NCBI GenBank assembly: GCA_965224275.1
Contig: CBDCYR010000009.1
Span: 1-64,000, forward strand
Length of the DNA stretch: 64,000 nt
Source of the DNA: CAUZWH01 sp965224275
Lineage (GTDB): Bacteria > Pseudomonadota > Alphaproteobacteria > SHVV01
Direction: 5' to 3'
Shown: in pieces, positions 54,593-63,128 of the stretch
Layout of the letters: every line of letters begins with the position of its first letter
Position numbering within the stretch: the stretch's first letter is position 1
Position numbers and translations under genes: made by a program
The notes under the pieces: model-generated
What the model was told of the DNA's origin: nothing
Database searches by the model: none
The model's input: the letters and a program-made list of their open reading frames with translations, nothing else

Positions 54593-54624
54593 CGCTGGCG
54601 CCATTAGAGCCACAATCGCCAGCG
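54593..54624. repeat. 8-bp inverted repeat before the tRNA-like end
   Basis: CGCTGGCG (54593-54600) and CGCCAGCG (54617-54624) form a perfect hairpin with a 16-base loop. It lies just upstream of the tRNA-like sequence and could be an integrase core or a stray hairpin. Confidence 0.4.
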
Positions 54625-54647
54625 TTTGCCGGTGTAATCCCTTTCTC

Positions 54648-54687
54648 AACCTGAAGGTCGTAGGTTCAAATCCTACTTCCGAAACCA
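54648..54687 (+). tRNA. 3' half of a tRNA gene (probable integrase attachment site)
   Basis: From the anticodon-loop-like TTCTCAACCTGA the sequence runs through a perfect T-arm (GTAGG-TTCAAAT-CCTAC), a seven-base acceptor strand (TTCCGAA), a discriminator A and an encoded CCA. The upstream bases cannot pair as an anticodon stem, and no 5' half is present. The break at the anticodon loop is where many integrases cross over, so this looks like one end (att) of an integrated element. The amino-acid identity is not clear. Confidence 0.55.
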
Positions 54688-54695
54688 TCACAAGC

Positions 54696-54721
54696 CCTCG
54701 AAAACGTTACTGTATTCGAGG
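54696..54721 (+). terminator. Hairpin after the tRNA end
   Basis: CCTCGAA (54696-54702) pairs perfectly with TTCGAGG (54715-54721), followed by the T-rich TTTATTTC. It fits a terminator of the original tRNA transcript. Confidence 0.5.
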
Positions 54722-54878
54722 TTTATTTCATGGGCGAAGGGCGGCCATCGGCAAAATGGCAAACTATTGGCAAACAAAATGTAAAGAAACGTGTGGCGCC
54801 GTTCGTCTTCGATCGCCCCTTCTCCGGAGCCCGGGCCGCAAACTGTGCGGTCCTCCAGGGACGTCATAGCCGGCGACC

Positions 54879-55763
54879 CTATTTCTCGAACGCCACCGCT
54901 CGGACCTCCTCGATCCGTTCGTCTTCAGTAAAGCGCCAGATGCCGATATGGCCGCGGCGCAGATCGCCGTTCTCGTCCCAGTCCACGCTGCCCGACGCAC
55001 CTTCGTAATCGATCTCCCCGCCGTCGGCGAGAATGCGAAGCGCATCGGCGACGCCTCTCGGGCCGGCATTGACGAGGGTGCCCGGCGAACTGCCCACCGC
55101 GCGCAGCCGGTCGCGGATCGCGGCGCCGTCCAACCGGCCCGCGGCCTGCGCCGCAAGCGCCAGGGCGATCGTGGCGTCGTAGGCCTCCTTGACGTAGGCG
55201 AGCACCGGCAGGGCGCCGTACTCGGCGACATAGGCCGCCTCCCACGCCGTGGACGCGGCGCTCTCCGGCGCCGACGCGGGCCCGGTGCCGTACATGTTGC
55301 CGAGGCGGGCGCCGCCCAGGGACCGCACCAGGCTCGGCCGCTTGGCGGCGTCGCCGAAGACGAAGTTGTCGTATAGGCCGCTGTCGATCGCCTCGCGGAC
55401 CATGGTCAGGGCCGCCGACTCGAAGGCGATCACCACCAGGGCCTGCGCTCCCCCGCTCGCGGACTCGCGCAGCGCAGTCAGGAAGTCGGTCTGACCGCGG
55501 TTCACCGGGACGGCCTTGACGGGACCGTCCCAGGCCGCTTCGAAGGCGCTGGCAAGGCCTCGCCCCCAAGGGTCGTCGACAAAAAGCAGGCCGACATTGT
55601 CAAAGCCCCGCTCGCGCGCGACACGGGCGAGGACGGGTCCTTGGGAAACGTCGGAAAGCGCGGTTCGAAACAGGAAATCTCTGTCGGCGACGGCGGTCAG
55701 CGCCGGCGACGTGGCCGAGAAGCTGACGGTGGGGATGGCGGCCGGGCCGATCGCCCGTTCCGC
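54879..55763 (-). pseudogene. ABC-transporter amino-acid/branched-chain binding protein, N-terminally truncated by IS21
   Basis: The frame is open from the IS21 end. It reads AAIPTVSFSATSPALTAVAD, RDFLFRTALSDVSQGPVLAR and GFDNVGLLFVDDPWGRGLAS, then VNRGQTDFLTALRESASG to the end (TEDERIEEVRAVAFEK). This is the type 1 periplasmic binding fold of LivK-like proteins. The signal peptide and the first 120 or so residues are missing; the IS21 lies exactly at the break. The sequence beyond the other IS end is not the missing part, so a rearrangement followed. Confidence 0.8.
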
Positions 55764-55870
55764 TGTTGTTCGGCGTGGAATATTGACCCCCTATTGGGGG
55801 TTATCGGCGTCCAAAATTGACCCCCCTGGTTTTGTGCTCTTGAACACACCTCGTTGTTTGGACAGACGAG

Positions 55871-57394
55871 GTGGGGGAGATGCTGGTTGTGGAGACGATT
55901 GCGCGGATCCGTCGGGATCATCTGGTGAGGGGCGTTCCGATCAAGAAGATCGCCCGGGATTTGAGGGTTTCGAAGAACACGGTGCGCAAGGTGGTGCGGG
56001 GCGATGAGACCTCGTACAGCTACGAGCGCAAGATCCAGCCGATGCCGAAGCTTGGACCGTGGGTGGATGAGCTCGAGCGCCAGCTGGAGGCCAACGAGAA
56101 GAAGCCGCGCCGGGATCGGCTGTCTCTGCTGCGGATTCATGAAGATCTTGCGGCTCTGGGCTATGGCGGCGGCTACGACGCGGTGCGCCGCTACGCCAGG
56201 ACCTGGCGTCGGCGGTGGCGGCTGTTGTCGCCGTCGCAGGGTTTTGTGCCGCTGAGCTTCGATCCCGGCGAGGCCTACCAGTTCGACTGGAGCCACGAGT
56301 ACGCGCGCCTGTCGGGTGTGACGACCAAGGTGAAGGCGGCGCACATGCGGCTCTGCTACAGCCGCATGCAGCTGGTTCAGATCTTCCCGCGCGAGAGCCA
56401 GGAGATGGTGTTCGAGGCGCACGAACGGGCCTTCCACTTCTTCGGCGGGGTCTGCCGGCGGGGCATCTACGACAACATGAAGACGGCGGTGAGCATGGTC
56501 TTCGTCGGCAAGGAGCGCGCCTACAACCGGCGCTTTCTGGAGCTGTGCTCCCACCATCTGGTGGAGCCGGTGGCGTGCACTCCGGGTGCGGGCTGGGAGA
56601 AGGGGCAGGTCGAGAGGCAGGTGGGTGACGTCCGCGGCCGCCTGTTCGTGCCCATCCCGCGGGGCGGCTCCTACGCCGAGATCAACGCGTGGCTGATGGA
56701 TCGGTGTATCGAGGACGCCAAGAAGCGGCCGCATCCGACGATCGAGGGCAAGACGGTGTGGCAGGTGTTCGAGGAGGAGCGGCCCTTCCTGATGGCCTAT
56801 CGCGGCCCCTTCGACGGCTTCCACGCCACCGAGGTGGCGGTGTCCAAGACCTGTCTGGTGCGCTTCGACAACAACCACTACAGCGTCGCCGCCCGTGCCG
56901 TCGGGCGGCCGGTCGACGTGCGGGCCTACGCCGATCGGATCGTCATCCGCCAGGACGGCGAGACCGTCGCCGAGCATCCCCGGAGCTTCGGGCGCGGCGA
57001 GATCGCCTACGATCCGTGGCACTACGTGCCGATCCTGACGCGGAAGCCTGGTGCGCTGAGGAACGGCGCGCCCTTCAAGGGCTGGCAACTGCCCGGCGCG
57101 CTCGGCCGCATACGGGCCCGGCTGACGGGTTGCGACGACGGTGACAGGCAGTTCGTGAGGATCCTCGCGGCGGTTCAGGAGGACGGGCTGGAGGCGGTCG
57201 AGGCGGCCTGTGCCGAGGCGCTCGACTTCGGCGCCTGCAGCGCCGACGTCGTGCTCAACATCCTCGCCCGGCAGTGCCAGCCGGCACCGCCGGCGACCAT
57301 CCCGACGCCCGAGGGCCTGCAGCTTCGCCACCGGCCGGTGGCCGACTGTCAGCGCTACGATCGCCTGAGGGAGGCCGGTCATGGAGCGTCATGA
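55871..57394 (+). CDS. istA: IS21-family transposase IstA
   Basis: 507 residues. An N-terminal HTH (RGVPIKKIARDLRVSKNTVR) is followed by the rve DDE domain (Asp in FDWSHEYARLSG, Asp in GIYDNMKTAVSM, Glu in EKGQVERQVGDVRG) and a basic C-terminal domain. Nearly identical to the N-terminal 447 residues of the fusion at 30636-33335; one difference seen is Gly for Arg in IPRGGSYAEI. It overlaps istB by 14 bases. Confidence 0.93.
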   Translation: MGEMLVVETIARIRRDHLVRGVPIKKIARDLRVSKNTVRKVVRGDETSYSYERKIQPMPKLGPWVDELERQLEANEKKPRRDRLSLLRIHEDLAALGYGGGYDAVRRYARTWRRRWRLLSPSQGFVPLSFDPGEAYQFDWSHEYARLSGVTTKVKAAHMRLCYSRMQLVQIFPRESQEMVFEAHERAFHFFGGVCRRGIYDNMKTAVSMVFVGKERAYNRRFLELCSHHLVEPVACTPGAGWEKGQVERQVGDVRGRLFVPIPRGGSYAEINAWLMDRCIEDAKKRPHPTIEGKTVWQVFEEERPFLMAYRGPFDGFHATEVAVSKTCLVRFDNNHYSVAARAVGRPVDVRAYADRIVIRQDGETVAEHPRSFGRGEIAYDPWHYVPILTRKPGALRNGAPFKGWQLPGALGRIRARLTGCDDGDRQFVRILAAVQEDGLEAVEAACAEALDFGACSADVVLNILARQCQPAPPATIPTPEGLQLRHRPVADCQRYDRLREAGHGAS

Positions 57395-58109
57395 GGTGCT
57401 GGCGATGATGACGGCGTTGAAGCTCGCGGGCATGCGCGCCGCCTACGACGACATCCTCGCCGACGGGCTCAAGCGTCGTCATCCGGTGCAGCAGATCATC
57501 GGTACGCTGCTGCAGACCGAGGTCGCCGACAAGCAGGCGCGCTCCATCAAGTACCAGATGGCGTCCGCCAGGCTGCCGACGGCCAAGGAGCTGGCCGACT
57601 TCGACTTCGCCGCCTCACCGGTCAACGAGCCCCTGATCCAGGAACTCGCCACAGGTGGCTTCCTGGAGGGCAAGCGCAACATCGTGCTGGTCGGCGGCAC
57701 CGGCACCGGCAAGACCCATCTCGCCGTCGCCATCGCCCGCGCCTGCATCCGCAAGGCCGCACGCGGCCGCTTCTACAACGTCGTCGACCTGGTCAACCAT
57801 CTCGAGGCCGAACTCCGTGCCGGACGCCAGGGCCGCACCGCAGACCAGCTCATCCGACGCGACTTCGTCATCCTCGACGAACTCGGCTACCTGCCCTTCG
57901 CCCAGGCCGGCGGCCAGCTGCTGTTCCATCTGATGAGCCGGCTCTACGAGCGCACCTCGATCATCGTCACCACCAACCTCGCTTTCGGCGAATGGCCCTC
58001 CGTCTTCGGCGACCCCAAGATGACCACAGCCCTGCTCGACCGCCTGACCCACCATTGCGAGATCATCGAGACCGGCAACGAGAGCTGGCGCTTCAAGAAC
58101 CGCTGCTGA
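57381..58109 (+). CDS. istB: IS21-family helper ATPase IstB
   Basis: 242 residues, DnaC-like AAA+ ATPase. Walker A VGGTGTGKTHLAVA, Walker B FVILDELGYLPF, sensor region SIIVTTNLAFGEWPSVFGD, and the terminal arginine-rich RLTHHCEIIETGNESWRFK. IstB selects the target and activates IstA. Start overlaps the istA end, giving coupled translation. Complete. Confidence 0.93.
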   Translation: MERHEVLAMMTALKLAGMRAAYDDILADGLKRRHPVQQIIGTLLQTEVADKQARSIKYQMASARLPTAKELADFDFAASPVNEPLIQELATGGFLEGKRNIVLVGGTGTGKTHLAVAIARACIRKAARGRFYNVVDLVNHLEAELRAGRQGRTADQLIRRDFVILDELGYLPFAQAGGQLLFHLMSRLYERTSIIVTTNLAFGEWPSVFGDPKMTTALLDRLTHHCEIIETGNESWRFKNRC

Positions 58110-58312
58110 CCCGGCAGGCCGTGCCTGCGGCCCGCTTGCCCCGCTGGGTCAACCCGTACCTCCCACGCGGCTTCGCTCCGCGCACCGCAAGGCGCTACAC
58201 GAAGCCGCTCGGGTCCCCCCTATTGACTACCGGGACAACCTCCGCCGTGCCACTCAGGGGGTCAATATTGCACGCCGATAGGGGGTCATCTGTGGACGCC
58301 TCCGTTGATGCA

Positions 58313-58560
58313 AGCATTTCTTTGAACGTCTCGGGGCATGTGGTCAGGTGCGGTCATCTGTCCGGCCTCATGATGCGGCTGGTTTGACGCCGCAGGCCCG
58401 TATGGAGATGCGCGAACCGGGTCCAAGATCAATTTTGCGGGCTTGAAAGCCCCTTGACCCACCGCTGGTTTTCCCGATCCCGTCTCGATTGACCGTTTGC
58501 CCTTACTCGTCCTCCGACCTGCTCACACCCCCGACGTCATTCCGCGAGGTTGCCGCCGTG
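58313..58560 (-). other. Non-coding stretch downstream of the IS110 transposase; candidate bridge-RNA region
   Basis: About 250 bases without a gene between the IS21 right end and the IS110 transposase stop. IS1111-type members of the IS110 family carry their guide (bridge) RNA in a non-coding stretch after the transposase. I did not find a convincing fold by eye. Confidence 0.3.
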
Positions 58561-59589
58561 TCAGGCAGCAGCCGGCGCGAAACCTCGGTAGGTCTCCTTG
58601 CGTGTCATGAGCACCCAGACGATGCGCGCCATCTTGTTGGCCAGCGCCACCGCGACAAGCATTCGCGGCTTGCGCGCCAGCATCCTGGCCAGCCAGGGGT
58701 CGTTCGTTTCGCCGCGCCTGACCGCCGAGCTGACGACAGCCATGGCGCCGATGATCAAGAGGCGCCTGAGATCGCGTTGGCCCATCTTCGATATCCTGCC
58801 AAGCCTCGGCTTGCCGCCGGTCGTGTGTTGTCGCGGCACGAGGCCCAGCCAGGCAGAGAAGTCGCGGCCGCGCCGAAAGCTCTCCATCGGCGGCGCGAAG
58901 GCCTGGAGCGCCATCGCGCTGATCGGCCCGATCCCTGGGATGGTCATCAGCCGTGCCGCCTGCTCGTCCTGACGCGCGCAGGCGCGGAGCTCCTTTTCCA
59001 ATCCGCCGATCTTCGCGTCGAGGTCAGCGATCTGACCGAGCAGAACGCCGCCCAGCGCGCGGACCGCTCCCGGTAGTCCCGAACCCGGATCCTCGAGTGC
59101 CGATGCCAGCCGACCGACATGAGCCACACCCTGCGGGGCAACGACGCCGAACTCCGCCAGATGCCCCCGCAGCGCGTTGATCGTCTGCGTGCGCTGGCGC
59201 ACCAGAAGATCGCGCGTGTGGAACAGCATCGCCCTTGCCTGTTGCTCTTCCCCCTTCACCGCCACAAAGCGCATGGTCGGGCGCTGCGCCGCCTCGCAGA
59301 TCGCCTCCGCGTCCGCCGCGTCGTTCTTCTGCCGCTTCACGAACGGCTTCACGTAGATCGGTGGGATCAGCCTCACATCGTGGCCGAGCTGCATAATCTC
59401 TCGGCCCCAATGGTGAGCGCTCGCACAGGCCTCCATCGCCACAACGCAGCGCGGTAGTGCGGCGAGAAAGTACAGCAGCTTCTCCCGACTAACCTTCCTA
59501 CGGAACGCGACCGAACCGTCCGCCCGAGCACCGTGAAGCTGAAAGCTGCGCTTCGCCAGATCGATCCCGATGATGTTAACCTGTTCCAT
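58561..59589 (-). CDS. IS110-family transposase (DEDD recombinase)
   Basis: 342 residues from MEQVNIIGIDLAKRSFQLHG at 59589; the longer upstream frame is not needed. The N-terminal RuvC-like DEDD domain has Asp in IGIDLAK, Glu in VVAMEACASAHHW and paired Asp in KRQKNDAADAEAICEA. The C-terminal Transposase_20 domain has LMTIPGIGPISAMALQAF and the catalytic serine in GRISKMGQRDLRRLL. IS110 enzymes use a bridge RNA to choose target and donor. Gene complete. Inverted GCCTCCTCC and GGAGGAGGC lie just upstream (59591-59660). Confidence 0.9.
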   Translation of the reverse strand: MEQVNIIGIDLAKRSFQLHGARADGSVAFRRKVSREKLLYFLAALPRCVVAMEACASAHHWGREIMQLGHDVRLIPPIYVKPFVKRQKNDAADAEAICEAAQRPTMRFVAVKGEEQQARAMLFHTRDLLVRQRTQTINALRGHLAEFGVVAPQGVAHVGRLASALEDPGSGLPGAVRALGGVLLGQIADLDAKIGGLEKELRACARQDEQAARLMTIPGIGPISAMALQAFAPPMESFRRGRDFSAWLGLVPRQHTTGGKPRLGRISKMGQRDLRRLLIIGAMAVVSSAVRRGETNDPWLARMLARKPRMLVAVALANKMARIVWVLMTRKETYRGFAPAAA

Positions 59590-59668
59590 GGATGCCTCCT
59601 CCTCTGGGGGTTGGTCACACCACCACCTTGGCACACTGCGATGCCGTCGGGAGGAGGCGTCCACTCCA

Positions 59669-59686
59669 TCAATTTTGGACGCCGAT
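59669..59686 (-). repeat. Orphan IS21-type end repeat
   Basis: TCAATTTTGGACGCCGAT is the exact complement of the core of the second left-end repeat of the IS21 element (55804 onward). No IS21 gene is attached. It marks a former IS21 next to the IS110 insertion. Confidence 0.6.
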
Positions 59687-59699
59687 TGACAGGAAGGGA

Positions 59700-59848
59700 G
59701 CGATGAGCAGATTCGGGACACGGTGCTGCACGAGATCGCACACGCGATCGCGGGACGGGAAGCGGGTCATGGACCGCTGTGGAGGGCGACGGCACGCCGC
59801 ATCGGAGCAACGCCAAGGGCGAATGTCTACGAGAGCCATACAAACTGA
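59700..59848 (+). pseudogene. SprT-like zinc metalloprotease, fragment
   Basis: The frame reads SDEQIRDTVLHEIAHAIAGR, then EAGHGPLWRATARRIGATPR and ANVYESHTN with a stop at 59846-59848. HEIAHA is the HExxH zinc motif, followed by the downstream GH...W...A pattern of SprT-like proteins. About 49 residues remain; there is no start and the N-terminus is replaced by the IS21-end remnant. Not functional. Confidence 0.65.
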
Positions 59849-59923
59849 GGCAGGGATGACATCTACCGCACCATTCCGGCCATGCTCGAAGAACCGGCTC
59901 AACATTCTCGAATTCGGCGGCGC

Positions 59924-60301
59924 ATGACTGAACGGGATTGGCATCATATCTGGGTGAAGCAGTGCGAGGCCGCCGAGGCTATCAAGCTGCGCTATGGACT
60001 CAATTCGGCTTTCGATTACGTGGTCGCCGAGAAACTGTTGAACTTCGCCGAAGCCGCTGCCCGGCACCCCAAATTCGCGAGCGAGCTACCCCGGTTCGTT
60101 TCCCGGGTGCGGAGCATGTTCACGCCGCAAGAGATACAGGCGCACCTCTCGCGCATCGAGCGCGAGCGCCATGAGAACGATCTGGCCACCGTGGAAGACC
60201 ACGGCCTTGACTTCGATGATCCGGATGCGGTGGCGGAGCGGGCGCGGCAATTCGACCTCGTCAAGGAGTTGTTGACCGTGACGCAACTCGGCACATCGTG
60301 A
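59924..60301 (+). CDS. Hypothetical protein coupled to recD2
   Basis: 125 residues from MTERDWHHIWVKQCEAAEAI at 59924; an ATG at 59882 would add 14 residues of low conviction. It is mostly helical (YVVAEKLLNFAEAAARHPKF, QEIQAHLSRIERERHENDLA) without a catalytic motif. Its TGA overlaps the GTG start of the helicase (GTGA at 60298-60301), so the two are translated together. It may be an accessory or control factor for the helicase. Confidence 0.65.
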   Translation: MTERDWHHIWVKQCEAAEAIKLRYGLNSAFDYVVAEKLLNFAEAAARHPKFASELPRFVSRVRSMFTPQEIQAHLSRIERERHENDLATVEDHGLDFDDPDAVAERARQFDLVKELLTVTQLGTS

Positions 60302-62529
60302 GCCGCTACAGCCAACCCAGGCCACAACCGGATGCACCGGCCCAGGAAGTGCTGGCCGGCCTCGTCGAGCGCGTCACCTTTCATAACGGCGAAAACGGGT
60401 TTTGCGTATTGAGGGCAAAGGCCAGAGGCCACCGAGATCTGGTGACGGTCGTAGGCCACGCCGCGGTCATCTCGGCCGGGGAGTGGGTGACGGCATCGGG
60501 GGAATGGATCAACGACCGTACCCATGGCCACCAGTTCAAGGCGCGCTTCATTCGCACCTCGGCGCCGACGTCGGTCGACGGTATCGAGAAGTACCTCGGC
60601 TCCGGCATGATCCGCGGTATCGGGCCGGTCTATGCGAAGAAAATGATCGAGGCGTTCGGCGAGAAGGTGTTCGACATCATCGAGGCCGAGCCGGAGCGGC
60701 TGCGCGAGGTGACCGGCATTGGCCGCGTGCGCGCCAAACGCATCACCGACGCCTGGGCGCAACAGAAGGTCATTCGCGAGATCATGGTGTTTCTGCACGC
60801 CAATGGCGTCGGCACGGCGCGGGCTGTCCGTATCTACAAGACCTACGGCGTGGATGCGGTCCAGGTCATGACCGAGAACCCGTACCGCCTTGCCCCTGAC
60901 ATTCGCGGCATCGGGTTCAAGACCGCCGATGCGATCGCGATGAAGCTCGGGATCGAGAAGACTGCCATGATCCGGGTGCGCGCGGGGATTTCCTACGCGC
61001 TGACCGAGGCGATGGACGATGGTCACTGCGGACTGCCGGGCGAAGAACTTGCGCCGCTCGCCGTCGAATTGCTGGACGTGCCGGGGGAATTGGTCCAGAC
61101 CGCGTTGGACCTCGAGCTGGCCGACGGGACGGTCGTCGCGGCGGCGGTCGCCGGGACCGCCTGCATATTTCTGGCCGGCCTGTACCGGGCCGAACGGGTC
61201 ATCGCGGAGCGGTTTCTGCGGATCGCGGGCGGGCGGCGCCCATGGCGGGATATCGACGCCGGGAAGGCGCTGCCCTGGGTCGAGCGGAAGACCGGCTTGT
61301 CGTTGGCGGCAAGCCAGGCCGACGCCATTCGCCTGGCCCTGACGTCCAAGGCCATGGTCATCACCGGCGGGCCGGGCGTGGGCAAGACGACCCTCGTCAA
61401 CGCCATCCTGCGCATTCTGGTCGCCAAAGGCGTGGACATCGTGCTCTGCGCACCGACGGGCCGGGCCGCCAAGCGGATGAGCGAGGCCACCGGTTTCGAG
61501 GCCAAGACGATACACCGGTTACTTGAGATGGACCCAAAGAGGGGCGGGTTCAAGCGCGACGGCGACAACCCTCTCGACTGCGGCCTGCTGGTGGTTGACG
61601 AGACCTCGATGGTGGACGTCATGCTGATGCAGGCCTTGCTTAAGGCCGTGCCCGATACCGCCGCCCTGCTGATCGTCGGCGACATCGACCAGCTGCCCTC
61701 TGTCGGTCCGGGCCAGGTGCTGGCCGACATCATCGCTTCGGGCGCAGTCCCCGTCGTGCGCTTGACCGAGGTCTTCCGCCAGGCGGCGCTGAGCCGGATC
61801 GTCAACAGCGCGCACAAGATCAACCGGGGCGTCATTCCCGATCTCACGAAGCCCGAAGGCGACAGCGACTTCTATTTCGTACCGGCGGACGATCCGGAAA
61901 CCGCGGTGGCGCGGATTGTTGACTTGGTGAAAACACACATCCCGCGGCGCTTTAGGCTCGATCCGGTCCGCGACATCCAGGTGCTGTGCCCGATGAACCG
62001 CGGCGGTATCGGCGCCCGCTCTCTCAACATTGAGCTGCAAGCCGCGCTCAACCCTGCCGGCGAGCGGAAGGTCGAACGTTTCGGCTGGACCTTCGCGCCC
62101 GGCGACAAGGTGATGCAAATCGAAAACGATTACGACAAGGAGGTCTATAACGGCGACATCGGCTATGTCGAGGATGTCGATCCCGATGCCGGCGAGTTGG
62201 TGGCTGGGTTCGACGGCCGCGCCGTCATCTATGGCTACGGTGAGCTTGATACGCTGGTGCCGGCCTACGCCGTGACCATTCATAAAAGCCAGGGCTCGGA
62301 ATATCCCGCCGTCGTCATCCCCGTCCTGACGCAGCACTATGCCATGTTGCAGCGGAACCTGCTTTACACCGGCGTGACACGCGGCAAACGGCTGGTCGTG
62401 CTGGCCGGCCAAAAGAAGGCGGTAGCCATTGCCGTACGCAACGTCTCGGGGCGGCGGCGATGGTCGAAGCTCGACGAATGGCTCGGCGATCCGGATGGCG
62501 GCGCTTTTGCCGGGGTACCGAACTGGTAG
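60298..62529 (+). CDS. recD2: RecD2-type ATP-dependent DNA helicase
   Basis: 743 residues from a GTG. The N-terminal OB-like region (VERVTFHNGENGFCVLRAKA) and helix-hairpin-helix repeats (YLGSGMIRGIGPVYAKKMIE, VTGIGRVRAKRITDAW, DIRGIGFKTADAIAMKLGI) are typical of RecD2. The helicase follows: Walker A TGGPGVGKTTLVN near 356, VVDETSMVD near 431, GDIDQLPSVGPG, and the C-terminal YAVTIHKSQGSEYPAVV. RecD2 enzymes unwind DNA 5' to 3' outside RecBCD. Plasmid-borne copies are common in this group. Intact. Confidence 0.9.
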   Translation: MSRYSQPRPQPDAPAQEVLAGLVERVTFHNGENGFCVLRAKARGHRDLVTVVGHAAVISAGEWVTASGEWINDRTHGHQFKARFIRTSAPTSVDGIEKYLGSGMIRGIGPVYAKKMIEAFGEKVFDIIEAEPERLREVTGIGRVRAKRITDAWAQQKVIREIMVFLHANGVGTARAVRIYKTYGVDAVQVMTENPYRLAPDIRGIGFKTADAIAMKLGIEKTAMIRVRAGISYALTEAMDDGHCGLPGEELAPLAVELLDVPGELVQTALDLELADGTVVAAAVAGTACIFLAGLYRAERVIAERFLRIAGGRRPWRDIDAGKALPWVERKTGLSLAASQADAIRLALTSKAMVITGGPGVGKTTLVNAILRILVAKGVDIVLCAPTGRAAKRMSEATGFEAKTIHRLLEMDPKRGGFKRDGDNPLDCGLLVVDETSMVDVMLMQALLKAVPDTAALLIVGDIDQLPSVGPGQVLADIIASGAVPVVRLTEVFRQAALSRIVNSAHKINRGVIPDLTKPEGDSDFYFVPADDPETAVARIVDLVKTHIPRRFRLDPVRDIQVLCPMNRGGIGARSLNIELQAALNPAGERKVERFGWTFAPGDKVMQIENDYDKEVYNGDIGYVEDVDPDAGELVAGFDGRAVIYGYGELDTLVPAYAVTIHKSQGSEYPAVVIPVLTQHYAMLQRNLLYTGVTRGKRLVVLAGQKKAVAIAVRNVSGRRRWSKLDEWLGDPDGGAFAGVPNW

Positions 62530-63128
62530 TCGACGAGACCGGGGCCTTTGCGGAAGGCCGAGTGCATGGCGGCTTCGCGAACTCCCATCATTTGCCGGCT
62601 GAATATGGTTTTTGATCCTTGTCCACCATCCCAGGGCGAACCCTCAGATGAAATCAGTTGGGGCTCCAAATACTTCCGGATCGATTAAATGGAAGGGACA
62701 GCCGCAACCGCGAGCGACCGGTTTCAGTTCAGCGACGAGGCTGCGCGGCGCCGCGTTGCGGTCGCGCCACCATCCATCTGGGCGCGACCCCATCACGTTA
62801 TTGCCATCCACGAATACGTGTGTATCCGAATTCACGTTCACGCCACTTCCATCCGCCCCGTTAAGTCCGCGATTTGGTTCGTACAGAGTGCCCAGCACGG
62901 CAAATTCGTTCTAATTTTCGTCGCCGGCTCGCAGCATTCAATCATGGGGCACCGGCCTGTGTTGGCACCCTTGAAGCGGCTCGGTGCCGGATTTGGCTGC
63001 GCTCGAGCCGCCTTATAGCGCTCTCCTTTGACGCCAGAGGCGGCGACGGCGTCATCTGGGCATGACCGCTCTCGCCCCCGTGTGCCGAGGGTTGGCGACG
63101 AGGCGACGGACGCGGCCCGGAGGGGCGG
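62530..63128. other. Intergenic region with an NYN-domain remnant
   Basis: Apart from the fragment at 62690-62850 I see no supported gene. Several short frames exist without codon bias or motifs. Confidence 0.4.
62690..62850 (-). pseudogene. NYN (YacP/PIN-like) RNase-domain fragment
   Basis: The minus strand reads VNSDTHVFVDGNNVMGSRPD, GWWRDRNAAPRSLVAELKPV and ARGCG, then loses similarity. VDGNNVMGSRPDGWWRDR is the opening of NYN-domain proteins, whose first Asp is catalytic. The remaining catalytic acids are absent. A relic. Confidence 0.5.

Larger units (their letters stand above)
55764..58312 (+). mobile_element. IS21-family insertion sequence, copy B, complete
   Basis: About 2.55 kb with istA and istB. 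The left end has two repeats (TCGGCGTGGAATATTGACCC at 55770 and TCGGCGTCCAAAATTGACCC at 55804). The right end has two inverted repeats (GGGGGTCAATATTGCACGCC at 58257 and GGGGGTCATCTGTGGACGCC at 58281). Multiple end repeats are typical of IS21. The left outer end is shared with truncated copy A; the right outer end is approximate. Confidence 0.88.
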
